Shown here piece after piece: positions 8,871 to 16,084 of a DNA stretch of 64,000 bases (its first letter is position 1; every line of letters begins with the position of its first letter). Source of the stretch: Candidatus Defluviilinea proxima (GTDB lineage Bacteria > Chloroflexota > Anaerolineae > Anaerolineales > Villigracilaceae). The stretch covers positions 2,991,501 through 3,055,500 of the forward strand of contig JADKIW010000001.1 of NCBI GenBank assembly GCA_016721115.1, read 5' to 3'. Below the pieces are notes generated by a model. It saw only the letters and a program-made list of their open reading frames with translations. It ran no database searches and had not been told where the DNA came from. The translations under genes and the position numbers were made by a program.

Positions 8871-10160
8871 ATGTCTACAAACCCCCTCTATACTGAAAAT
8901 TTTCCCCACATGACCCCGGCCTACTCGCGTATCTTCAACTTTGTTGCAGATCGTGCAGAAGGCTCCTATATCTACACAGAAGATGGACGTAAGTTCCTTG
9001 ACTTCACCTGTGGCATCGGTGTGACAAACACAGGCCACTGTCATCCAAAGGTTGTTGAAGCTATCCGCGAACAAGCAGGGAACTTTATCCACGCGCAGGC
9101 GAATATCGTCGTCCACAAACCGATGTTGCAATTGATCGACGAGCTACGCAAGATCACACCTCAATCCATTGACTCGTACTTCTTTGCCAACTCAGGCGCA
9201 GAAGCGGTGGAGAACGCCATCAAGATCGCACGCGTGGCAACGGGACGTCAGAATGTGATCGTGTTCAGTGGCTCCTTCCACGGACGTTCCTCCGGCACGA
9301 TGGCATTGACCACCTCCAAAACGGTCTACCGCACTGGCTTTGGCCCATTGCCCTCGGGTGTGTTCGTTTCGCCATTCCCCTATGCCTTCCGTTTGAAGAT
9401 GACAGAGGCCGAAGCCTCTGAGTATGCATTGGAGCAACTGGAATATTTGCTTGCATCGCAAACTGCTCCAAAGGATACAGCGGCCATTTTGATCGAATCA
9501 GTTTTGGGTGAAGGAGGATACGTTGTTCCTCCGAAGTCGTTCATGAAAGGTTTGCGCGAGATCTGTGACCGTCACAAGATCATGCTGATCTTCGATGAAG
9601 TCCAATCAGGGTTTGGGCGCACAGGCAAATGGTTTGCGTTTGAACACTTTGAAATTGTGCCCGATATCATGACTGCCGCAAAAGGGATCGCCTCTGGTAT
9701 GCCACTCTCGGGCGTCTTTACCAGTACCGACATTATGATGAGACTTGATGTCGGTTCCATTGGCGGAACGTATGGCGGCAACGCGCTCGCCTGTGCTGCA
9801 GCAGTCGGCACCATCCGTGCGATGCGTGATGAAAAAATGTTGGAGAATGCCGAAGAGCGCGGAGTCCAATTGATGACTGGGCTTCGAAAATTCCAGGAAG
9901 AATATCCGCAGATCGGTGATGTGCGCGGCAAAGGCCTGATGATCGGGACGGAATTCGTAGGCGAAGGTGGCCGAACAGACAAGGCCAAACAAATGGTCAA
10001 AGGTATTATTCACTCTGCAGAGGAGAAAGGTTTGTTACTTCTCTCTTGCGGAACCTACGATAACACCCTGCGCTGGATCCCGCCGTTGAATGTGACATCC
10101 GAACAGATCAATGATGGGTTGAAGATATTTGGGGAAGCGTTGGGAGAAGTAATCAAGTAA
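8871..10160 (+). CDS. Class III aminotransferase, 4-aminobutyrate aminotransferase type
   Basis: PLP-dependent class III aminotransferase, 429 residues, closest in style to GABA:2-oxoglutarate aminotransferase, which would yield succinate semialdehyde. Visible are FTCGIGVTNTGHCHPKVV, the phosphate motif FANSGAEAVENAIK, SFHGRSSGTMALT, the cofactor Asp in IFDEVQSGFGRTG, the catalytic Lys in TAAKGIASGMPLSG, and GGTYGGNALACAAA. The ATG lies 29 bases after the palindrome at 8797-8841 with a purine-rich GAAAGAAAA site. Placed between an aldehyde oxidoreductase and another aminotransferase, it could supply an aldehyde to the oxidoreductase. Ornithine or lysine 6-aminotransferase are alternatives. 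Confidence 0.85.
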   Translation: MSTNPLYTENFPHMTPAYSRIFNFVADRAEGSYIYTEDGRKFLDFTCGIGVTNTGHCHPKVVEAIREQAGNFIHAQANIVVHKPMLQLIDELRKITPQSIDSYFFANSGAEAVENAIKIARVATGRQNVIVFSGSFHGRSSGTMALTTSKTVYRTGFGPLPSGVFVSPFPYAFRLKMTEAEASEYALEQLEYLLASQTAPKDTAAILIESVLGEGGYVVPPKSFMKGLREICDRHKIMLIFDEVQSGFGRTGKWFAFEHFEIVPDIMTAAKGIASGMPLSGVFTSTDIMMRLDVGSIGGTYGGNALACAAAVGTIRAMRDEKMLENAEERGVQLMTGLRKFQEEYPQIGDVRGKGLMIGTEFVGEGGRTDKAKQMVKGIIHSAEEKGLLLLSCGTYDNTLRWIPPLNVTSEQINDGLKIFGEALGEVIK

Positions 10161-10168
10161 ACGCGGAA

Positions 10169-10209
10169 ACAGGTAGGCACGGACAATATTACGTTACGTG
10201 CCTACCTGT
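10169..10209. repeat. Palindromic spacer repeat, copy 3 (13-bp perfect arms)
   Basis: Perfect 13-bp arms ACAGGTAGGCACG (10169-10181) and CGTGCCTACCTGT (10197-10209) with a 15-base loop, between the two aminotransferase genes. Shares the ACAGGTA/TACCTGT core with copies at 6688 and 8797. Confidence 0.7.
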
Positions 10210-10236
10210 CTACATGTATACCTGCCGACTAATACT

Positions 10237-11592
10237 ATGCCTGAATTAAATCGTACCAAACTGAACTCCCTCCTTCAATCCGAAGAATCCCTCTTCCACA
10301 AAACCCATCCAAAATCCTATGAACTCTATCAGCGTGCGCGCAAGTCATTGCATGGCGGCGTGCCGATGTTGTGGATGATCCGTTGGGCGGGTTCGTTTCC
10401 CGTTTTCGTCAAAGAGGCAAAAGGTGCTCACTTCACCGATGTAGATGGCAATGAATACATTGACCTCTGCCTCGGCGATACCGGCGCCATGACCGGGCAT
10501 TCACCAGAAGCAACGGTCAACGCCATCACCGAGCAAATTCAAAAAGGCATCACGCTCATGCTCCCGTATGAAGATGTGATCTGGGTGGGCGAGGAATTGG
10601 GACGCCGCTTCAAACTTCCCTATTGGCAGTTTGCCCTCACCGCCACCGATGCGAATCGCTTTGCCCTTCGCATGGCGCGCATGATCACGGGGCGTTCGAA
10701 AGTTTTGGTTTTTAATTATTGCTATCATGGCTCCGTGGATGAAACCTTCATTACGCTCGACGAAGAAGGCACGCCCATGTCGCGCTCGAACAACATGGGC
10801 CCACAGGTGGATCCGCGTTTTACAACCAAGGTCATTGAGTTTAACGATATTGCCGCGCTCGAAACTGTCCTTGCGGCGCGCGATGTTGCGGCTGTCCTTG
10901 CTGAACCTGTGATGACCAACATCGGCATCATCCATCCCAAACCTGGATATCATGATGCCCTTCGTGAGATCACTCGCAAATATGGAACGTATCTCATCAT
11001 CGATGAGACACACACCATCTGTACGGGTCCTGGCGGATACACCGCCTCATTCGACCTTCGACCTGATTTCCTCACGATTGGCAAACCCATCGCTGGAGGT
11101 GTTCCCGCGGCGGTGTATGGATTCACCGAGGAAGTGTCAAAGGCTTTTGATGCGAAGCTCAACGTGGACGATGCAGACGTTGGCGGCATTGGCGGAACAT
11201 TAGCAGGCAACGCTTTGTCCATTGCGGCGATGAAGGCCACTCTGCAAAATGTGTTGACGCAAGAGTTCTACGATAAAGCTATTCGATTACAAGAGAAATT
11301 TACGGAAGGTGTTGAGTCTGTAATAAAAGAATTTGAATTGCCATGGATCGTGAAGCAACTTGGCAATCGTTCTGAGTATTGGTTCCGCCCAACTCCGCCC
11401 AAAAACGGAGGTGAAGCCTTCGCCGCCATCGACCACGAACTCGACCGCTACATGCACCTCTTCGCACTCAACCGTGGAATTCTGATGACCCCTTTTCACA
11501 ACATGGCATTGATCTCGCCTGAAACCACACAAGATGATGTAGACACTCATACGAGGGTGTTCCGGGAAGCGGTTGAGAGTTTGTTCGGTTAA
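10237..11592 (+). CDS. Class III aminotransferase, glutamate-1-semialdehyde aminomutase-like
   Basis: PLP enzyme of the class III fold, 451 residues from the ATG chosen here. It resembles the glutamate-1-semialdehyde aminomutase branch: LHGGVPMLW, GDTGAMTGHSPEA, a YCYHGSVDETF block, the cofactor Asp in IIDETHTICTGPGGYT, and the Lys in TIGKPIAGGVPAAVYGF. A GTG 39 bases upstream lies inside the palindromic repeat, so the ATG is preferred. It is unlikely to be the tetrapyrrole HemL, since the active-site blocks diverge and it sits in an amine cluster far from hemA/hemC; an amino-acid or omega-amine transaminase or aminomutase is more likely. Substrate unknown. Confidence 0.8.
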   Translation: MPELNRTKLNSLLQSEESLFHKTHPKSYELYQRARKSLHGGVPMLWMIRWAGSFPVFVKEAKGAHFTDVDGNEYIDLCLGDTGAMTGHSPEATVNAITEQIQKGITLMLPYEDVIWVGEELGRRFKLPYWQFALTATDANRFALRMARMITGRSKVLVFNYCYHGSVDETFITLDEEGTPMSRSNNMGPQVDPRFTTKVIEFNDIAALETVLAARDVAAVLAEPVMTNIGIIHPKPGYHDALREITRKYGTYLIIDETHTICTGPGGYTASFDLRPDFLTIGKPIAGGVPAAVYGFTEEVSKAFDAKLNVDDADVGGIGGTLAGNALSIAAMKATLQNVLTQEFYDKAIRLQEKFTEGVESVIKEFELPWIVKQLGNRSEYWFRPTPPKNGGEAFAAIDHELDRYMHLFALNRGILMTPFHNMALISPETTQDDVDTHTRVFREAVESLFG

Positions 11593-11596
11593 AAAT

Positions 11597-11641
11597 GTAA
11601 GGGCGACCCGTATCTCCTTCTGCTTGGCGAGTCGCCCTTAC
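11597..11641. repeat. Palindrome GTAAGGGCGAC...GTCGCCCTTAC
   Basis: Perfect 11-bp arms (11597-11607 and 11631-11641) between convergent genes. Resembles two other GTAGGG-type palindromes in the window (47516-47544 and 62944-62971). Could act as a two-way terminator. Confidence 0.6.
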
Positions 11642-11660
11642 GATATAACTTGTTTGCCCC

Positions 11661-12764
11661 TTATGTGAACCCTATCGTTCGCTTGGTAGACTTGCTGAAA
11701 CTCTGGTGATCGTAACCAAAGATATCTGCCAGCGTGAGACTGCCCGTCACGCCTTCGTGACCGAGCTTCTTCGCAAGCGCCGCTGTCTTCTCTGCAGAGA
11801 GTGGCGTAAAGTTATATTTGGCGATCATACGTCCCTTACGGAGAAGCGCCTTATCGATCCGCTCGAGGTTGGTGTTGAAGGTGCAGATGATCTTGATGTT
11901 CAGGAAGTCGCTGAACAGGCCATCGGTCAATTGCAGAAGCGTGGACACCACCGATTCGTCCGTTGAGCTATCGCGTGCCACTACAACTTTCTCAGCATCT
12001 TCGATGATCAGGAGCGCATCCTTGTTCTGCAAAAGGAAGGCGACGAACGAAGGTTTCAACAGTTCCTTTACAAAATCATTCTGGATAAAGATGAACTTCT
12101 TTTCCTTGAACTTGCTGATCAGGTGTTTGATGTAAGTCGTTTTGCCGGTGCCGGGTTCACCATGAAGCAGGATCATACCCGACTCCTTTTTCTGGATGGA
12201 TGCGTTGATCAGAGTATCCACCTCGACAAAATCATCGTTGTATAACTCTTTTATGTCAATGGAAATGAAGTCACTGGTTTCCACTTCTTCAGTGTTAAAC
12301 ATACCATCCTGCGCGATCAAGACCTTGAACTTGGGTTTGTCAGTTGTCTTGAATGTACCTTGGAGTTGGCGGCTGGTTTCAAGGATCCATGCCTCTGTAT
12401 CTTGATCCTTGATGTCGTAGGCAAAGGTGATCTCGAGTGAATGATGGTGACACATGATTTGGATCGCAGTGCGCCTTGAATTACTCTTGAAAAGTAGTTC
12501 GTAGGCATATTCATCGAAGAGATCTTGTTCAGGCTTTTTGATCTCGTCCACGCGCCAATCTTTGGTAACGGGCTCGAAGGAGTTCTTTTGGAGATCGATC
12601 ATCTGCATGATGGAGTCCACAGCGTCCCTTGGCTTTTCAGACGGCAAACTGACCTTCAAACTAGAAGGCAGGGCCCCAAAGCAAGTGACATAGTAGGCTC
12701 CCAGGTTAAACTGCCCAAAGGCGCCGAACGAATCGAGTAATGTGCCGATGACAGGTTGATCCAT
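11661..12764 (-). CDS. AAA+ ATPase, function unknown
   Basis: Cytoplasmic AAA-family ATPase, 367 residues. The C-terminal half is the ATPase: Walker A GEPGTGKTT near residue 205, Walker B ALLIIEDAEKV, the sensor-1 region IICTFNTNLERID and an arginine-finger-like LLRKGRMIAKYNF, in the style of Bcs1/ClpA-like remodelers. The N-terminal ~190 residues match nothing I recognise. It has a GATGGAGATGAAG ribosome site. It is transcribed away from the second aldehyde oxidoreductase with only 105 bp between them, so the two may be co-regulated. A role in maturing or protecting the metalloenzymes is possible but is only suggested by position. Confidence 0.8.
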   Translation of the reverse strand: MDQPVIGTLLDSFGAFGQFNLGAYYVTCFGALPSSLKVSLPSEKPRDAVDSIMQMIDLQKNSFEPVTKDWRVDEIKKPEQDLFDEYAYELLFKSNSRRTAIQIMCHHHSLEITFAYDIKDQDTEAWILETSRQLQGTFKTTDKPKFKVLIAQDGMFNTEEVETSDFISIDIKELYNDDFVEVDTLINASIQKKESGMILLHGEPGTGKTTYIKHLISKFKEKKFIFIQNDFVKELLKPSFVAFLLQNKDALLIIEDAEKVVVARDSSTDESVVSTLLQLTDGLFSDFLNIKIICTFNTNLERIDKALLRKGRMIAKYNFTPLSAEKTAALAKKLGHEGVTGSLTLADIFGYDHQSFSKSTKRTIGFT

Positions 12765-12818
12765 GTCTTCATCTCCATCGAACGAAATTAATGATAGACT
12801 TTTCCCGCAAGAGCCTGA

Positions 12819-12847
12819 ACTATACAGCCGTTCCCAAATTTTGGCAA
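12819..12847 (-). promoter_or_regulatory. Promoter for the AAA ATPase gene
   Basis: On the - strand TTGCCA, a 17-base spacer, then TATAGT; the start codon at 12764 is about 54 bases downstream of the -10 element. It lies in the shared spacer with the divergent second aldehyde oxidoreductase. Confidence 0.6.
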
Positions 12848-12869
12848 TATTACTTAACTGGAGTAACTG

Positions 12870-14594
12870 ATGACTGACTATAAATCACAGGTTTGGCGTG
12901 TTAATGTGAGTGAGCAAACGCTGAAACTTGAATCTGTCCCCGCTTCATGGCAACGCCTCGGCGGTCGTGGACTTTTGGCCCGTATCCTGTTCGATGAAGT
13001 GGATGCCACCTGTGACCCTCTCGGCCCCGGCAATAAATTGATCTTCGCCCCGGGCTTGTTAGTGGGTCATATGCTTTCCTCCACAGATAGGATTTCGGTT
13101 GGTGGAAAATCTCCTTTAACCGGTGGTATCAAAGAAGCCAATGCTGGCGGTCGGACAGGCTTGCACATGACGCACATGGGCATCCATGCGCTTGTTATTG
13201 AAGGCCAGCCAAAAGAAGACGGTTTCTGGGTTTTACATCTTTCACTCAATGGTGCTAAATGGGAACGTGCAGATGATTTAGTTGGTTTGGGTGTTTATGA
13301 AACTGCTCCAAAGCTGTTGGAGAAATATGGAGATAAAGTTGCCATCTCCTTGATCGGCCCCGGCGGTGAGATGCAATTGAAGTCGGCGCGAGTGCAAAAT
13401 ATTGATAAAGATAAAGTCCCTTCGAGGATTGCCGCTCGTGGTGGTCTCGGCGCGGTGATGGGTTCGAAGGGATTAAAAGCCATCGTGTTTGACCATGCCG
13501 GTGGGCAGAAGCCGCCTGTCGTGAATCCTGAAGCGTTCAAAATCGCAACAAAAGATTATACAAAGTCGGTCATGGAACACCCGCAATCCATTACATATCG
13601 TGACTATAGCACAGCGGCGATTGCGGCGATGTGTCAGAGTTTTGCGGCGTTGACCGTCAAAAATTTTTCGCGTGGCACGTTCGATAAAGTAGATCACGTA
13701 GACGGCGATGCACTGCGTGAATTTACTTTGAAGCGCGGCAAACCGTCGGACCCGTCACATGCGTGTATGGCGGGGTGCACGATCAAATGCTCGAATATTT
13801 TGGGTGGGGAGGATGGCAAGGTCATTGTCTCGCCGCTTGAATATGAGACGATCGGTTTGATGGGTATCAACCTTGAGATCGATTCACTCGAGTCAATTGG
13901 ACGGTTGAATTGGCAGGTCAATGACTTGGGACTTGATTCGATTGAGATCGGCGGTGCGCTGGGTGTTGCGGCCGAAGCAGGTTTGATGCGCTGGGGCAAT
14001 GAAGAAGATGCGTTGAAGTTGATTGACGAAATTCGCAAAGGCACCGAATTGGGACGCGTGCTCGGGAATGGCGCGGTCAGCACGGGGAAAGCCTATAACA
14101 TTGAGCGTGTGCCTGCCGTGAAGGGACAAGCCATGTCTGGCTATGAACCGCGTTCGATCAAAGGGACTGGCGTAACGTACGCTACAACTCCGCAGGGCGC
14201 AGATCATACCTGCGGACTCACCATCCGCGCGCAAGTTAATCATCTCGACCCGACCGTACAAAAAGATCCATCGCTCAACGCACAGTTGAACATGGCTGGT
14301 TACGATACTCTGGGCGCGTGCATCTTTGCGGGCTTCGGTTACGCCGCCACGCCTGATGGCGTTGTCAAACGTTTGTTATCTGCCCGTTATGGCTGGGACG
14401 ATCTGCCCGATAACATTTTGCAGGCATTAGGTAAAGAGACCATCAAGATGGAGCGCGAGTTCAATAAGCGTGCAGGCTTTACCAAGGAAGATGACCGTTT
14501 GCCCAAGTGGATGACCGAAGAAGCGATCCCTGAAAATGGCGCAGTGTTTGATGTGAGTGAAGATGTGCTCGATCATATTTTTGATGATCTGTAA
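12870..14594 (+). CDS. Aldehyde ferredoxin oxidoreductase family protein, divergent second copy
   Basis: Second AOR-family tungsten/molybdenum enzyme, 574 residues, about 60 shorter than the copy at 6882. The pterin domain is recognisable (LGGRGLLARILFDEV, TDRISVGGKSPLTGGIKEANAGGRTG, AARGGLGAVMGSKGLKAIV). The iron-sulfur ligands are C299, C303 and C307 (CMAGCTIKC, spacing C-x3-C-x3-C instead of C-x2-C-x3-C) and C484 in LGACIFAGF. The start follows CTGGAGTAACTG. The substrate need not be that of the first copy. It is divergent from the AAA ATPase and directly precedes a cassette-like module. Confidence 0.88.
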   Translation: MTDYKSQVWRVNVSEQTLKLESVPASWQRLGGRGLLARILFDEVDATCDPLGPGNKLIFAPGLLVGHMLSSTDRISVGGKSPLTGGIKEANAGGRTGLHMTHMGIHALVIEGQPKEDGFWVLHLSLNGAKWERADDLVGLGVYETAPKLLEKYGDKVAISLIGPGGEMQLKSARVQNIDKDKVPSRIAARGGLGAVMGSKGLKAIVFDHAGGQKPPVVNPEAFKIATKDYTKSVMEHPQSITYRDYSTAAIAAMCQSFAALTVKNFSRGTFDKVDHVDGDALREFTLKRGKPSDPSHACMAGCTIKCSNILGGEDGKVIVSPLEYETIGLMGINLEIDSLESIGRLNWQVNDLGLDSIEIGGALGVAAEAGLMRWGNEEDALKLIDEIRKGTELGRVLGNGAVSTGKAYNIERVPAVKGQAMSGYEPRSIKGTGVTYATTPQGADHTCGLTIRAQVNHLDPTVQKDPSLNAQLNMAGYDTLGACIFAGFGYAATPDGVVKRLLSARYGWDDLPDNILQALGKETIKMEREFNKRAGFTKEDDRLPKWMTEEAIPENGAVFDVSEDVLDHIFDDL

Positions 14595-14599
14595 GTCGA

Positions 14600-15836
14600 G
14601 TTAGGCGCTTCACATCACAGCAAATTTAGGAAGGAAAATAATGAGTAATAATTCCGACTTGGCAAACACACATATTTACAAACCAAAGCGATGGACTCTC
14701 GCCCTTAATGTTTTTTCCTTGTTTTTCATGGGAATAATTATGGGAATTCCCCTCATGGCATTTGTGCTAATGATAGTTTCGTTTTTCCAAGCCCAAAAAA
14801 GTTTCGACACATTTGCTATTGTCTTTGGTTGTCTCTTAATCCCAATAATCATTTTGTTAGTTTTCAATCTCGTCCAAATAACCATTAGCACCATTATGTC
14901 ATTTTTCTCTTATGTGAAAATCTCGCCTGATGGAATTGAGCAAAAGAATTTGCCTTATAAGCATATTCGATGTAATTGGTCTGATGTAGATGAACTTGGA
15001 AAGTTCTTTTTGTTCACTGATGTTCTCTATCTAAATTCCTATGAAGTTATTGGTTTTTCCTTGTCGCTAAAATCGCCGTTTAGGTTTTTGCGTCCCACGC
15101 AAGGTTTTATATCTCTCACGGGTTACGAAGGTTGGCCAGATGGCCAATTGGCGAGTGACATAAAACAATATGCGCCAAAACTGTTTGAAAATCAGCCGAT
15201 TCCCCAAGAAACTCAGTCAGAGAAAAAGGAAGTCCAGAAAGAAATTCAAGCGATAGAAACGCCCTTAATAAGTCAGGAAGTCCGTTTGTTAGCGGCAATT
15301 TCCCATGCTTCTGTTTTATTTCCCAACATTGGGTTTTTTGTTCCTATCGGTATTTATTTGACTCAAAAGAAAAAATCATCTTATCTCGGCTTTCAGTCAT
15401 TGCAGGCGTTAATCTGGCAAATCGTTATGCTTGTGTTCAGTATGTTGGCGTCATCTTGTATGGTAGGTTCAATTTTCATCCCTGTTTTGCTAACTTCTGC
15501 TACACATAACGAAAAATTTATTGGCGTTACGGGTGGCGGTATCTTTATGGCAATAATCATAAGCGTATTAGTGATGACCATTGGAAATCTTGGATTTATA
15601 ATCTACGCCATCATTGGCGCATTAATGACATATCAAGGAAAAGATTTTCGTTATATCTTTATTGCCAATCGTATTTATAAAAGCAAAAGTGCTAAATCAA
15701 CAAACAGCGCCTAACATCGCGTGCAGGCGGACGAGGGCGGGCTTTTCCCTCGCCCTTAGGGATTCAGTGCCTTTGGCGGATTCTACCTTTGGGTTTTTCT
15801 TGCCAAATCTCGCCCATGCCGCTAACGCTTGCCGTT
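14600..15836 (+). mobile_element. Integron-cassette-like module (one ORF with attC-like ends)
   Basis: A single ORF is bracketed by GTTAGGCGCT at 14600-14609 and its perfect 10-bp inverted copy AGCGCCTAAC at 15706-15715. These contain the attC core pair GTTRRRY and RYYYAAC, and the ORF's TAA stop lies inside the second core, as in many gene cassettes. About 120 bases of imperfectly self-complementary, GC-rich sequence follow, ending near GCCGTT (15831-15836), within the usual attC size range. The right end lacks a clean GTTRRRY, and no integrase is in the window. Confidence 0.45.
14641..15714 (+). CDS. Multi-spanning membrane protein with DUF4870-like C-terminal part
   Basis: Predicted membrane protein, 357 residues. 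Two strongly hydrophobic spans lie near residues 20-90; a soluble middle (about 95-210) looks like a small membrane-associated beta domain followed by a charged Glu/Lys/Gln linker. From about 215 the segment LLAAISHASVLFPNIGFFVPIGIY, then KKSSYLGFQSLQALIWQ, matches the DUF4870/Tic20-like pattern with three more spans. The gene is visibly more A+T-rich than its neighbours and is preceded by AGGAAGGAAAATA. It is the only gene in a cassette-like unit, so acquisition by transfer is likely. Function unknown. Confidence 0.75.
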   Translation: MSNNSDLANTHIYKPKRWTLALNVFSLFFMGIIMGIPLMAFVLMIVSFFQAQKSFDTFAIVFGCLLIPIIILLVFNLVQITISTIMSFFSYVKISPDGIEQKNLPYKHIRCNWSDVDELGKFFLFTDVLYLNSYEVIGFSLSLKSPFRFLRPTQGFISLTGYEGWPDGQLASDIKQYAPKLFENQPIPQETQSEKKEVQKEIQAIETPLISQEVRLLAAISHASVLFPNIGFFVPIGIYLTQKKKSSYLGFQSLQALIWQIVMLVFSMLASSCMVGSIFIPVLLTSATHNEKFIGVTGGGIFMAIIISVLVMTIGNLGFIIYAIIGALMTYQGKDFRYIFIANRIYKSKSAKSTNSA

Positions 15837-15874
15837 CCCAGTTCGACTTACTTGGATGCAGAGATTGATATAAC

Positions 15875-15915
15875 AAAAAGACTTCCGAAGTCTCTGAGAC
15901 TTCGGAAGTCTTTTT
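15875..15915. terminator. Bidirectional hairpin terminator carrying the GACTTCCGAAG repeat
   Basis: Perfect 18-bp arms (15875-15892 and 15898-15915) with A5 before and T5 after, so it reads as an intrinsic terminator on both strands; it lies just 3' of the tRNA-Thr gene on the - strand. Its core AGACTTCCGAAG recurs as a palindrome at 48778-48810. Confidence 0.75.
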
Positions 15916-15921
15916 GTGTTG

Positions 15922-15994
15922 AGCCGCTGACGAGAGTTGCACTCGTGACCTACGCTTTACGAGAGCGTCGCTCTGCTAACTGAGCTACAGCGGC
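15922..15994 (-). tRNA. tRNA-Thr (CGT anticodon)
   Basis: A 73-base cloverleaf on the - strand. The acceptor stem GCCGCTG/CAGCGGC is perfect, the D stem is GCTC/GAGC, and the anticodon stem ACGCT/AGCGT encloses loop CTCGTAA, giving anticodon CGT for ACG codons. The T stem is ACGAG/CTCGT with loop TGCAACT, where G replaces the usual T at position 55. CCA is not encoded. A promoter lies upstream and a terminator directly downstream. Confidence 0.9.
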
Positions 15995-16015
15995 ATACTT
16001 ACCTTAGCGGCGGAG

Positions 16016-16044
16016 ATTATAAAGGATTACAATTAATCACGCAA
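16016..16044 (-). promoter_or_regulatory. Promoter of tRNA-Thr
   Basis: On the - strand TTGCGT, 17 bases, then a perfect TATAAT, ending 22 bases before the tRNA 5' end. Confidence 0.7.
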
Positions 16045-16084
16045 GTTTCTATCACATCACCGCGTCTAGAACGGCGGAAAAAAC

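Noticed and set aside
10198..10236. GTG start for the third aminotransferase
   Set aside because: It lies in the 3' arm of the palindromic repeat and adds a non-family leader; the ATG at 10237 is better.
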